Below, piece by piece: positions 24,601 through 33,549 of a stretch of DNA of 55,787 bases. This DNA is from Paracoccaceae bacterium. GTDB taxonomy: Bacteria > Pseudomonadota > Alphaproteobacteria > Rhizobiales > Stappiaceae. The position numbers and the translations under genes are program-made. The stretch lies in the NCBI GenBank assembly GCA_013373445.1, contig JABXHV010000009.1:1-55787 (forward strand), read 5' to 3'. Position 1 is the stretch's first letter. Each line of letters starts with the position of its first letter. A model generated the notes under the pieces. It did not search any database. It worked only from the letters and a program-made list of their open reading frames with translations, and had not been told where the DNA came from.

Positions 24601-25614
24601 TCAAGCGAAGGTATGATCTGCGTCCGTGGGCACCTGAAAGTCCCCGGGACGTACGGCAGCTAGAGCCTGTTCAACCACTTCAAGACCAGCACCCGGCTTG
24701 ATGGCCTCAACAGTGAGGATGCGGCGCCAGGAGCGTGCCCCCGGACGGCCGTGGAACAATCCCAGCATGTGTCGGGTCATATGGGACAGCTTGACGCCTT
24801 CACGCAGCTGCTCATCGAGATAGGCCATATGCGCTTCAACGGCCTGCCAGGGCGAAATATCGCTCCCTTCTTGACCATAGAAACGGCGATCCACCTCAGC
24901 AATGATCTGCGGCGTGTGATAGGCCGCGCGGCCCAGCATTACTCCGTCGAGCTCAGGCAGGAAGCTCTCTGCCAGATCCATTTCGGTAATCCCGCCATTG
25001 ATACCGATGAAGCGATCCTGATAGCGCGCTTTCAGGCGACGCACCCGGTCATAATCAAGTGGTGGGACATCCCGGTTTTCCTTGGGGCTAAGCCCTTTCA
25101 GCCAGGCTTTGCGAGCGTGCACCCACAGGGCATCACAGCCAGCTTCAAAAACACGATCCGCAATTTCATCGAGCGCTGGCTCCGGGTCCTGTTCGTCAAC
25201 GCCGATGCGGCACTTCACCGTCACAGGAATGGAAACCTCTGCCTTCATCGCAGCCACACACTCGGCCACGAGCTTAGGCTCCTGCATCAGACAAGCGCCA
25301 AAGCTGCCCGACTGAACACGGTCTGACGGACAGCCCACGTTGATGTTGACCTCGTCATAGCCGAAGCTCTCAACAACCTTGGCGCATTCCGCCATATTGC
25401 GTGGGTCGGAGCCGCCGAGCTGGCACGCGATGGGATGCTCGAGATCGGAGAAACCCAACAAACGTTCGCGCGGACCATGCATAATTGCGCCCGTCGTGAC
25501 CATTTCCGTATAGAGCAAGGCATTGCGGCTCAATTGACGATGGAACGCACGGCAGTGCCTATCCGTCCATTCCATCATGGGCGCGACGGCAAATTTACTT
25601 GATACTTCAGACAT
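24601..25614 (-). CDS. dusA: tRNA-dihydrouridine(20/20a) synthase DusA
   Basis: This FMN enzyme reduces uridine in the D-loop of tRNA. Its 337 residues begin with the FMN-binding APMMEWTDRHCRAFHR and contain the catalytic Cys95 in EVNINVGCPSDRVQSGSFGACLM (read in two parts) and HARKAWLKGLSPKENR, diagnostic of the DusA branch. It is a single leftward gene and marks the end of the conserved chromosomal part; the following 480 nt are non-coding. Confidence 0.95.
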   Translation of the reverse strand: MSEVSSKFAVAPMMEWTDRHCRAFHRQLSRNALLYTEMVTTGAIMHGPRERLLGFSDLEHPIACQLGGSDPRNMAECAKVVESFGYDEVNINVGCPSDRVQSGSFGACLMQEPKLVAECVAAMKAEVSIPVTVKCRIGVDEQDPEPALDEIADRVFEAGCDALWVHARKAWLKGLSPKENRDVPPLDYDRVRRLKARYQDRFIGINGGITEMDLAESFLPELDGVMLGRAAYHTPQIIAEVDRRFYGQEGSDISPWQAVEAHMAYLDEQLREGVKLSHMTRHMLGLFHGRPGARSWRRILTVEAIKPGAGLEVVEQALAAVRPGDFQVPTDADHTFA

Positions 25615-26095
25615 TTACATAGATTTTTCATGCCGCATTGAGATTGGACAGACCGGCATTATCCGTCGAACCGTTAGTTAGCGGATTTTGTTCGATTGCT
25701 CAAAATGTAGCGATCAATGTCTCTCGACACAACATTTTTCGTTTTCGCACAAACGGATCGGGTTTTCGTCTGTCTGCGGAATTCGAGCCGGACGCTTCAT
25801 CAGCGCTGACAAGGCACGGCGGGATCTTACGGCTCCAACACAAGTGGCACCCTCGCCCGACGCCAAGAGCACACCGTGAGAAAATCCTCCACAAAAGGCG
25901 TCCCAAACAGGCTTGAATCTGGAACTCCAAGATATGGAGACAGTCCGCATCCGGCGGACACTGCTCCGCAGATTCTGTTTTCGTACGCTTAGATACAGCA
26001 TATTAATTCATCCATAGCGTGTAATAATATTATCAGGCAACATTTGAGATTAGCGATTCGATCGCTGAGCGGTGCACCAGGTGTGCAGAAAGTCG
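25615..26095. other. Gap between dusA and the accessory block
   Basis: This 481-nt region holds no gene I can support. It contains an imperfect hairpin at 25941-25963 (CAGTCCGC/GCGGAC), an AT-rich stretch around 25995-26040 suited to a promoter, and a perfect AGCGAT-TCG-ATCGCT inverted repeat at 26052-26066 about 30 nt before the GNAT gene. It marks the junction between housekeeping genes and the catabolic block. Confidence 0.45.
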
Positions 26096-27019
26096 ATGAG
26101 TAAAATCAGCAACAAAACTGCAGACGGTCCCCAACAATCAGAAGCGGTCGAGAGCCATCTGGTTCTTGACAATTTTGAAGCGACTGTCCGCAAGATCGTG
26201 CCTGATGACCGCGAGCTTCTGCACCAATTGACGGTGAGCGTGTTCTGGCCGCACCGCGATCATGATCTTGACCTGCTCATCTCGCTTGGCCAAGGCTATC
26301 TCGCGATCGACGAGATCGGCCGCCCGATGGGCTCGGCCATGTATTTCCCGATGGGCGACGATTTTTCCGTACTCGGCATGATGGTCACTGCTCCGCGATT
26401 GCAAACCCAAGGCGCCGGGCGCTGGTTATTAAACCAGATAATCACCGATTGCGCTGGACGCGATCTACGCCTGAGCGCCACGCGCGCCGCATATTGGCTT
26501 TATGAAAGCGAAGGCTTCGTCCCGGTCGCAACGATCTGGCAGCATCAGGGCGTTGCGCGCGACATTCATCCGCCGCCACCGGTTTCGGGTGTCGAGACCC
26601 GGGCGATGCTGACCACCGACATACCGGCAGTGCTTGCTCTTGATACTTCCGCCTTCGGCGCTGATCGTTCGAGAATTCTACGGATTCTGCTCGAGGTTTC
26701 CGAAGGCCTCGTAGCGGTTCGTGGCGGCGAAATCGTCGGTTATGCGCTGATGCGGCAGTTCGGTCGCGGCAAGGTGATCGGGCCGATGGTCGCCGACAGC
26801 GACCGGATGGCAATGCAGTTGGTCGCGCCATTCATTCAGGCAAACACAGGCACCTTTCTGCGGCTTGATGTCCCGCTGCGAAGTGAGTTGTTCCAGAGCT
26901 TTCTCTCTGCGTCCGGAATGGGCGTTTACGACACCGTTACAGAGATGCGCATAGGTCCGCAGCGCCGCGCGACTTCGGGTGCCCAGCTATTTGGCCTGTC
27001 AGCTCACTCGCTTGGGTAA
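26096..27019 (+). CDS. Two-domain GNAT N-acetyltransferase (YitH-like)
   Basis: This 307-residue protein has an N-terminal GNAT domain (acetyl-CoA site VTAPRLQTQGAGRWLLNQI, then YWLYESEGFVPVATIWQHQG) and a C-terminal Acetyltransf_18/YitH-type domain (GGEIVGYALMRQFGRGKVIG, FLRLDVPLRSELFQSFL). It would acetylate an amine, possibly a catabolic intermediate. The ATG at 26096 is used; a GTG at 26072 extends the frame. It shares architecture and motifs with the protein at 42398. It is convergent with the FAD oxidase gene. Confidence 0.85.
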   Translation: MSKISNKTADGPQQSEAVESHLVLDNFEATVRKIVPDDRELLHQLTVSVFWPHRDHDLDLLISLGQGYLAIDEIGRPMGSAMYFPMGDDFSVLGMMVTAPRLQTQGAGRWLLNQIITDCAGRDLRLSATRAAYWLYESEGFVPVATIWQHQGVARDIHPPPPVSGVETRAMLTTDIPAVLALDTSAFGADRSRILRILLEVSEGLVAVRGGEIVGYALMRQFGRGKVIGPMVADSDRMAMQLVAPFIQANTGTFLRLDVPLRSELFQSFLSASGMGVYDTVTEMRIGPQRRATSGAQLFGLSAHSLG

Positions 27020-27088
27020 GCGGTGCCGGCCAAGAACGCATTGCCTGTGTAACCACACCATTACGTCTTGGCCGAACCCGATTTAAAA

Positions 27089-28378
27089 TCAGGACAAACG
27101 GTCCTTGAGGCCAAACCACAATCCGACCAGGGGAAGAAACCAGGGCTTGCCTGAATGCGCCGGGATTGCCGGCCAGTCGAGACCTGCCAGCGGGTTGGTG
27201 TCGGTCCGGCCCATTGCCATGTCGGCGAGGCTTTGACCGATCAAGGTGGACATCTGGGCGCCGTGGCCCGAATACCCCATGCCGTAGATCAGTCCGTCAT
27301 GCTCGCCCGCACGGGGGTAGCGGTCTTTCGTCATCCCGACCAAACCGCCCCAGCAATAGTCGATCTGGACATCCGCCAGGTGTGGGAATATGCGGGCAAG
27401 TCCATCGCACAGAATCCGGCCTGATTTTGCGTCGGAATTCTGATCCGATACGGCTGAAAACCGCGCGCGTCCGCCGAAAATAAGCCGGTTGTCCGGTGAC
27501 AGTCGGAAATAATTCCCGATGTTCATCGTCGTCACATAGTTCCGGTTGCCTGGAATGGTCCGGGCGACCTCCTCTGGCGACAGCGGACGGGTCGCGACAA
27601 TGAACGAACCCACCGGAATGATGCGGCGCCGGAACCATTGGAAAGGCGCTGTCTTGACCTGACCGCTATAGGCGCCCGTGGCCAAAATAATCCGCTCCGC
27701 GCGCAGCTTGCCTTTCGGCGTTGTCAATTCCCATGCGTTTCCAGAGCGGGCGCGGGCCTGAACCGGAGCGCCTTCCCACATCGTCGCACCGTGGCGATGA
27801 GCGGCATCGGCGAGTCCCATGGCGTAGCGGCCCATATGCATCATCGCCGCTTTTTCATAGAGCATCCCGCCGTGAAAGACCTGGGAGCCGATCTCGCCCG
27901 GAAGATCTGATTTGTCGATCCAGCGCGTGTCCGCATCGACCTCTTTGTGGATCAGATCCAAATTGGCACGAAGGCCCTTAACATGACTGGGCTTTGAGGC
28001 CAGCTTCAGCTTGCCCGCCCGGCGGAAATTGCAGTCGATACCTTCCTCGGCAATCACATCTTCGATCATGTCGATGGAGCTGTCGAAGGCGCGATAGAGC
28101 GCATGCGCGCGGTCCGCACCAAGATGGACCTTTGCCTCTGCATATCCGTGGGAAATGCCGTTGTTGAGATGCCCACCATTGCGGCCGGAACCGCCTGCCG
28201 CGATCGTGCTTGCTTCCAGCAGAGCGACCCGCACGCCGGCCTTCGCCAGCTTGCGGGCAGCGTTGAGGCCGGTGAAGCCGCCGCCGATGACCGCGACATC
28301 GAAACTCCCCTCAACCGGCCCTTCCTGGGCCTTAGAAAAGGGTGTGGTGCTGTCGTGCCAATAGGATGTGAACTTCAT
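27089..28378 (-). CDS. FAD-dependent amine oxidoreductase (PuuB/gamma-glutamylputrescine oxidase-like)
   Basis: This 429-residue DAO-superfamily flavoprotein has the dinucleotide motif VAVIGGGFTGLNAARKLAKAG at the start, GGSGRNGGHLNNG (isoalloxazine region) and C-terminal GYSGHGAQMSTLIGQ. The N-terminal YWHDSTTPF and C-terminal GKPWFLPLVGLWFG segments are characteristic of PuuB-like oxidases, which oxidise a primary amine to an aldehyde with O2. It follows the HAD gene with 21 nt between them, forming a leftward two-gene operon. A related oxidase is encoded at 51324. Confidence 0.87.
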   Translation of the reverse strand: MKFTSYWHDSTTPFSKAQEGPVEGSFDVAVIGGGFTGLNAARKLAKAGVRVALLEASTIAAGGSGRNGGHLNNGISHGYAEAKVHLGADRAHALYRAFDSSIDMIEDVIAEEGIDCNFRRAGKLKLASKPSHVKGLRANLDLIHKEVDADTRWIDKSDLPGEIGSQVFHGGMLYEKAAMMHMGRYAMGLADAAHRHGATMWEGAPVQARARSGNAWELTTPKGKLRAERIILATGAYSGQVKTAPFQWFRRRIIPVGSFIVATRPLSPEEVARTIPGNRNYVTTMNIGNYFRLSPDNRLIFGGRARFSAVSDQNSDAKSGRILCDGLARIFPHLADVQIDYCWGGLVGMTKDRYPRAGEHDGLIYGMGYSGHGAQMSTLIGQSLADMAMGRTDTNPLAGLDWPAIPAHSGKPWFLPLVGLWFGLKDRLS

Positions 28379-28399
28379 TTTTCCCTCGAAGAATCTGCT

Positions 28400-29065
28400 C
28401 TAGAGCCCCACGACACCGGCAAGACCCGAAATGTCTGCAATTTCGGTATAGCCGTAATAGGGATTTGCTGGCTCATGGCCGCGGTTCACCCAGACCTTAT
28501 TCTTGATCCCCAGATCATGCGCGGTCATCAGGTCGTAGCGGAAGCTCGATGAGACGTGAAGGACGTCTTCCGGACCGCAGCCGAGTTCATCGAACATGTA
28601 CTCGAAAGCCTGCATCTGGGGCTTGTAGGCACCGGCGCTTTCCGCGGTGAAGACATGTGCGATCGGCGCACCCAGCTTGGCAATATTGTGCGGGATCTGC
28701 GCGTTCATGGAATTGGTCAGCGCCACCAGCGGGAATTCCTTGGCCACTTTGGCGAGCCCGGCCGGTACGTCAGGATGCGGACCCCAGGTCGGTACGCGGT
28801 TGTAGATGTCCTCGGCGATCGCCGGATCGAAGGCGACGCCATTGCGCTTGCAGGTGCGTTCGAGCGCGTTGTGGACAACCTCGCCGTAGGGCTTCCAGGC
28901 ACCCAGCACTTCATCGAGGCGATAAGCCGTGAAATCCCTGATAAACACGTCCATCTTTTCTGGCGAAAGCTGGCTTGCATAGTGATCGCGTGCAGCACCG
29001 GCCATGTCGAATAAAATCATGGTTCCGTGGCAGTCGAATGTTATAAATTTAGGGCGAAAGGTCAT
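28400..29065 (-). CDS. HAD hydrolase, haloacid dehalogenase type II-like
   Basis: This 221-residue HAD protein has nucleophile Asp11 in ITFDCHGTMILF, motif II LVALTNSMNAQIP, Lys in GAYKPQMQAFEYM and motif IV region LHVSSSFRYDLMTAHDLGI. The position two after the nucleophile is His, not the acid/base Asp of phosphatases, which fits the dehalogenase-like branch. The residue pattern VSSNAWD of true 2-haloacid dehalogenases is altered to VSSSFRYD, so dehalogenation is not assured. The ATG at 29065 follows GGAGAG. It heads an operon with the FAD oxidase. Confidence 0.85.
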   Translation of the reverse strand: MTFRPKFITFDCHGTMILFDMAGAARDHYASQLSPEKMDVFIRDFTAYRLDEVLGAWKPYGEVVHNALERTCKRNGVAFDPAIAEDIYNRVPTWGPHPDVPAGLAKVAKEFPLVALTNSMNAQIPHNIAKLGAPIAHVFTAESAGAYKPQMQAFEYMFDELGCGPEDVLHVSSSFRYDLMTAHDLGIKNKVWVNRGHEPANPYYGYTEIADISGLAGVVGL

Positions 29066-29416
29066 GGGGTCTCTCCGTGAGGTCTTATCCATCTACAGCA
29101 TCGCCTGTCTGGAGCGACAGCGCGTGCCGCGTTTATCTTTTTCGTCGCAGAAAATTCCGTTTCCGAAAGGCCAACCGGCATCAGATGCCGTCCGAAGGCC
29201 GGCTTCGGCGGCTCCTGCGGCACCCCCTGAGGCACATTTGTCACGCATTTTCCAGCGCGCCTACAAGCGCTGGATGAGGACCTTTCGATGCCCCTTACAA
29301 GCCACCCGATTGTGCACCTGCAATTGCATCGCAGCAGGAAAAATCCGTTCACGAACGGCCAATATATGCAATCGCGCCTTTTCTAAACGGGCCATCGCCA
29401 GCTGAGGATACTGCTA
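29066..29416. promoter_or_regulatory. Hairpin-dense divergent region between HAD and argE-like genes
   Basis: This 351-nt gap holds five perfect short inverted repeats. They are CTGTC/GACAG at 29105-29120, CGGCAT-CAG-ATGCCG at 29176-29190, CCGAAG/CTTCGG at 29192-29208, TCCAGCGC/GCGCTGGA at 29251-29274, and CCGTTC-AC-GAACGG at 29345-29358. The palindrome TGCAATTGCA is at 29319-29328. No gene is supported. It must contain both promoters and may encode structured leaders or operators. Confidence 0.5.
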
Positions 29417-30526
29417 ATGTCTGCTGAAACGCTCCTGTCCAGCCTGGTTGGATTTGCCTCCGTCGTCGGCACGCCGAATTTGACGTTGATGGATTTCGTC
29501 CGCGATTATCTCGACACGCACGGCATATCATGCCGCATTCTGCCGGGGCCCGAGGGAGATCGCGCCAACCTCTTTGCAACCATCGGCGACGCGTCCAAGC
29601 CCGGTTACGTCCTGTCCGGCCACGTGGACGTCGTGCCAGCAGGCGAAGCCGAATGGCTGGCCGACCCCTTCTCCCTGCGCGCTGACGGTGATCGGCTGAT
29701 CGGGCGCGGAGCCTGCGACATGAAAGGATTTGTCGCGGCCGTGCTTTCGGCTGTGCCCGACCTTGCAGCGATGGATCTGGAAGCACCGGTTCATATCGCC
29801 CTGTCCTATGATGAGGAGGCAGGCTGCAAGGGCGTACCGCATCTGCTGGCGGCGCTTCCCGAACTTTGCGCACCACCACTCGGCGCGATCATCGGCGAGC
29901 CAACAGGGCTCGTTCCCGTCCTTGCCCACAAAGGCAAGGCCGCTGTCCGGCTCAGCGCGAAGGGACTATCGGGCCATAGTTCACGTCCCGATCTCGGGCA
30001 CAATGCCATTCACGCGCTTGTGCCGGTTATGGCCGCCGCAATTTCGCAGGCCGGCGCGCTCCAGGGCGGGCCGCAGGATGCACGCTTTGCCCCGCCCTAC
30101 TCCAGCCTGCAGATCGGCACGGTCGCGGGCGGCCAGGCCGTCAACATCATTCCAGACCAGGCTGAGGCTCGGATAGAGGCGAGAGCGATCGCCGGCGTCG
30201 ACCCGAAAGCGATTCTGGCACCCGTGATTGCAATGGCCGAGGAAATGGGTGTGGAAAGTGAAATCCTCTCCTCATATCCTGCGCTTGCACTTGATGCTGC
30301 AGAGCCGCTGGCGGCGCTCGCCGAAGCCATCTCCGGCAACGCACCGCTTGGAGCAGTCAGCTTTGGCACCGAAGCGGGTCTCTTCCAGCAAGCTGGCGTA
30401 CCGGCGGTTATCTGCGGCCCTGGCGATATCGCAAGGGCGCATCGCCCCGAGGAATACCTCACCCGTGACGAACTGGAGAGCGCCCGCTCAATGGTTCTGG
30501 CGTTGGGCCGACAACTGTCGGCCTAA
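29417..30526 (+). CDS. M20-family deacylase, acetylornithine deacetylase-like
   Basis: This 369-residue zinc hydrolase resembles ArgE. The metal and catalytic sites are visible: SGHVDVVPAGEAEW (His ligand, Asp), GRGACDMKGFVAAV (bridging Asp), SYDEEAGCKGVPHL (catalytic Glu pair), GEPTGLVPV and a late CGPGDIARAHRPEEYL (His ligand). It removes an acetyl or other acyl group from an amino compound. Its position next to an aminotransferase and near a GNAT suggests a deacylation step in catabolism rather than arginine synthesis. Confidence 0.88.
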   Translation: MSAETLLSSLVGFASVVGTPNLTLMDFVRDYLDTHGISCRILPGPEGDRANLFATIGDASKPGYVLSGHVDVVPAGEAEWLADPFSLRADGDRLIGRGACDMKGFVAAVLSAVPDLAAMDLEAPVHIALSYDEEAGCKGVPHLLAALPELCAPPLGAIIGEPTGLVPVLAHKGKAAVRLSAKGLSGHSSRPDLGHNAIHALVPVMAAAISQAGALQGGPQDARFAPPYSSLQIGTVAGGQAVNIIPDQAEARIEARAIAGVDPKAILAPVIAMAEEMGVESEILSSYPALALDAAEPLAALAEAISGNAPLGAVSFGTEAGLFQQAGVPAVICGPGDIARAHRPEEYLTRDELESARSMVLALGRQLSA

Positions 30527-30708
30527 TCCCGATCCCTGCGGCGCAAATTTTCCTGCGGTCCTGTCGGTCGCAGCCAAATCAAACTGCTGTGGGATGTAAT
30601 AATCAGGGCAAAGATGCCGAAGACGGTGACTTATCGTCAGATCGAAGCCCGAATTTCCAACCTTACCTTATGTGTCACAGGCCATGGGCTGACTGTGCGG
30701 AGACTGAT

Positions 30709-32082
30709 ATGCGATCCAATTCCCTTGTCGAACTAGACCGGCGCCACCTGATCCACCCGGTATCGTCGTTTCGCGGCCATGAAGCGCGCGGTGTGCGTGT
30801 TGTGACGGGCGCCAAGGGCGCGACAATAACTGACGCGGAAGGTCGCGAGCTGATCGACGGCTTTGCGGGCCTTTGGTGTGTGAATGCGGGCTACGGCCAT
30901 GAAAGCGTGGTCGAGGCCGCCGCCGCGCAGATGAGACAGCTGCCCTATGCAACGGGCTATTTCGATCTGGGTGCCGAAGCGCCGATTAGACTCGCTTCCG
31001 CGCTGGCTGAGCGCTCGCCGGGCGATCTCAATCACGTCTATTTCACACTTGGTGGATCGGACGCGGTCGACAGCACCATCCGTTTCGTACGCTATTACTG
31101 GCATTCCAAAGGCCAGCCGAACCGCGATCAGTTCATTTCAGTGGAACAAGGTTATCACGGTTCGACCACAATGGGCGCGGGACTGACCGCGCTGCCTGGC
31201 TTCCATGAAGGCTTCGGCGTGCCCTATAGCTGGCAGCACAAGATTTCGTCACACTACCTCTACCGCAACCCACTGGGCGACAATCCGCAGGCCGTGATCG
31301 ATGCGTCTGTCGCAGAACTGAAGGCAAAAATTGCCGAAATCGGCGAAGACCGCGTTGCCGCCTTCTATGTTGAGCCGATTCAGGGCTCGGGCGGCGTGCT
31401 GGTGCCGCCCAAGGGGTGGATCAAGGCGATGCGGGCTGTCTGCGCCGAGATGGGCGTCCTGTTTATTGCCGACGAGGTCATCACTGGGTTTGGCCGCACC
31501 GGGCCGTTCTTCGCCTCCTCCGAAGAGGAAATCGTTCCGGACCTGATGACCATCGCCAAGGGTTTGACCTCGGGCTATGCGCCAATGGGCGCGGTGTTGA
31601 TGGCTGATCATGTCTACGAGACCATTGCCGAGGGTGCCGGAGCAAAGGCGGTGGGCCATGGCTTTACCTATTCGGCGCACCCGGTTTCGGCCGCTGTTGC
31701 ACTGGCGGTTCTGGATCTCTACGAAGGTGGGCTACTGGACAACGGCCGCAAGGCCGGCACACGACTGATGGAAGGGCTCGAGACCCTGCGGGATCATCCC
31801 CTTGTGGGCGACGTGCGTGGGCGCGGTATGCTGGCCGCCGTTGAACTGGTCACTGACAAGGAAAAGAAAACGCCCCTCCCTACGGCGGTTCAGCCCGCGA
31901 CGCGACTGTTTGATCGCGCATGGGAACAGGGGCTGGTGGTCCGATCATTTGCGCAGGGTATTTTCGGCTATGCACCGCCGTTGTGCTGCACACTGGATCA
32001 AATCGACGCCATCGTCGATCGCACGCGGACTGTGCTGGACCTTACGCTGGAAGATCCAGAAATCCGGGCAGTCCTTGCATAA
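30709..32082 (+). CDS. Class III PLP-dependent aminotransferase (omega-amino acid/diamine type)
   Basis: This 457-residue enzyme moves an amino group, usually from an omega-amine or diamine to pyruvate or another keto acid. Landmarks are GLWCVNAGYGHESVVEAAAAQ, YFTLGGSDAVDSTIRFVRYY, the PLP-stacking EQGYHGSTTMGA, IADEVITGFGRTG (Asp) and the Schiff-base lysine in TIAKGLTSGYAPMGAV. The ATG at 30709 has GGAG 6 nt before it; the frame is open to 30589. It is most like putrescine/beta-alanine-pyruvate transaminases. It lies 182 nt after the argE-like gene. Confidence 0.9.
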   Translation: MRSNSLVELDRRHLIHPVSSFRGHEARGVRVVTGAKGATITDAEGRELIDGFAGLWCVNAGYGHESVVEAAAAQMRQLPYATGYFDLGAEAPIRLASALAERSPGDLNHVYFTLGGSDAVDSTIRFVRYYWHSKGQPNRDQFISVEQGYHGSTTMGAGLTALPGFHEGFGVPYSWQHKISSHYLYRNPLGDNPQAVIDASVAELKAKIAEIGEDRVAAFYVEPIQGSGGVLVPPKGWIKAMRAVCAEMGVLFIADEVITGFGRTGPFFASSEEEIVPDLMTIAKGLTSGYAPMGAVLMADHVYETIAEGAGAKAVGHGFTYSAHPVSAAVALAVLDLYEGGLLDNGRKAGTRLMEGLETLRDHPLVGDVRGRGMLAAVELVTDKEKKTPLPTAVQPATRLFDRAWEQGLVVRSFAQGIFGYAPPLCCTLDQIDAIVDRTRTVLDLTLEDPEIRAVLA

Positions 32083-32757
32083 CGTCGGCGCTGCCTAAGA
32101 CCTTCGCCGAGCGCGCCGCGGTGCGCTCGCGCATCTTATCCCAGGCTACTGACCAACAGACAGGTGAAGCCGATCAGGACCGTTAGTTTATCGGGATCCA
32201 CGATCGGCTTTGCCACCTGCAGTCACCGGACTTGCCGACACCTCCAATATGTGGAGCTGTTGCTCCGGAAACCGCCCGGCGAGACCTGCTTCTCCCAACT
32301 CCCCTACGATTCCTGATTGACCTCATCCGTAACCGCAGCAACGGGCGAGTCCTTGGAGCGGTCCGCAGATCGTCAATACCCTCGCGATTGGCTACCCGGA
32401 TCGATCATCGCCTAGGTGGAGAACATGCTTTGTCGTGATCCGCACAGCGCGGATCGGTGCGTCTCATTCATAAGGTGATCGGGCGGCAGGTCCCCCAACG
32501 ACAGCCCAGTCGGAGCGAAATACCGCCGAACACCCGATTTCGGAAGAATCTGCTGCGGATCTACCCAGTTTCAGAGAAATCAACAGCGCGGCTGGGTTGA
32601 AACTGAAGAGTATGAGAACGGTGAAAACACCGCACATAAAAACAAAAAAGGGGATTCTACCCCTGTGAGGGATGCGGAACGCAACCAATGGACGGCCTGA
32701 ATTCAAGGTAGAAGGCAATGCCGCCACGCGTGGCCAATTGCAGAGAGGAAAGCCTCG
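32083..32757. other. Long gap with several hairpins
   Basis: No gene is supported in these 675 nt, although all neighbours point the same way. There are perfect inverted repeats: CGAGCGC/GCGCTCG at 32108-32129, AAGCCGATC/GATCGGCTT at 32167-32210, CTCCA/TGGAG overlapping GGAGC/GCTCC at 32242-32266 (mutually exclusive pairings), and GATCCGC/GCGGATC at 32437-32455. A decayed gene or a structured leader of the transporter operon are both possible. Confidence 0.5.
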
Positions 32758-33489
32758 ATGGTGAGTGAACCCGCAGTAAAGCCACTGTCCGCATTTTCCT
32801 ACGTCACATTTGATGTGGTAGGCACACTGATAGATTTTGAGGGTGCGATCAAACAAGGGTTGACCGAAATCGCTGCGCTCGAGGGCCGTGAAATCGACGA
32901 TGAGATCGCGCTTTCGGTCTATCGTAAAGCCCGTTACGAATCTGACGCACAACGCTATCCCGACGATCTGGGACGCTGCTATTCAAAAATCGCATCACAT
33001 TTCGGCCTGCCCGACACGAGCGCTTATCGCCAGCTCATGATTGACCGGGTCGGCGACGCAGATCCCTTTCCAGACTCGGTTGAAGCCCTAACGAAGCTTA
33101 AAGCCCACTACAAGCTCATCGCCATGACCAACGCACGCCGTTGGGCCTTCGAGAAGTATGAGGCAAAGCTGGGCTTTCCGTTCTGGGCAAGCTTTACCAC
33201 CGACGATACCGGCACCGAAAAGCCCGACCCGGCTTTCTTCCATCAGGTCTTTGAGCATGTCGCGGAGGATGGCGGCAGCAAGGACGATATCCTGCACACG
33301 GCACAAAGCCAGTATCACGACATCGGGATTTCGCGGGCGCTTGGCATGACCAACGCCTGGATCCAGCGCCGCCATGCGCAAGCCGGTTACGGAGCCACGA
33401 TCGAACCGGAAGAGTTCACTGAGCCCGACTATCATTTTCATGCGCTAATCGAGCTGGCCAATGCCGCCGATGCGACGTTAGACGCCTGA
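32758..33489 (+). CDS. HAD hydrolase, haloacid dehalogenase-like (second copy in block)
   Basis: This 243-residue HAD protein has nucleophile Asp19 in YVTFDVVGTLIDF, motif II LIAMTNARRWAFEKY, Lys in DTGTEKPDPAFFHQV and the LHTAQSQYHDIGISRALGM segment typical of the type II-like group. As in the HAD at 28400, the +2 acid/base Asp is absent (Val21 here). It starts 7 nt after a GAGAGGAAAG ribosome-binding stretch and precedes the peptide-type binding-protein gene by 60 nt, so it probably acts on the imported compound or a product of it. Confidence 0.87.
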   Translation: MVSEPAVKPLSAFSYVTFDVVGTLIDFEGAIKQGLTEIAALEGREIDDEIALSVYRKARYESDAQRYPDDLGRCYSKIASHFGLPDTSAYRQLMIDRVGDADPFPDSVEALTKLKAHYKLIAMTNARRWAFEKYEAKLGFPFWASFTTDDTGTEKPDPAFFHQVFEHVAEDGGSKDDILHTAQSQYHDIGISRALGMTNAWIQRRHAQAGYGATIEPEEFTEPDYHFHALIELANAADATLDA

Positions 33490-33549
33490 AATTACTACCG
33501 CCCGAACCACCATATAAAAATAACGGGCACCCACAGAAGGAAAACAGCA

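Noticed and set aside
27089-28378. Classical Puu putrescine pathway
   Set aside because: PuuB-like oxidases are present, but no glutamine-synthetase-like PuuA or PuuD hydrolase is encoded in the window.
29066-29416. Glycine or other known riboswitch in the hairpin-rich region
   Set aside because: The stem-loops are there, but I cannot match the conserved cores of riboswitches I know.
32464-32952. Minus-strand frame of 162 codons overlapping the second HAD gene
   Set aside because: It overlaps the well-supported HAD coding sequence, has no ribosome-binding site and no recognisable domain.
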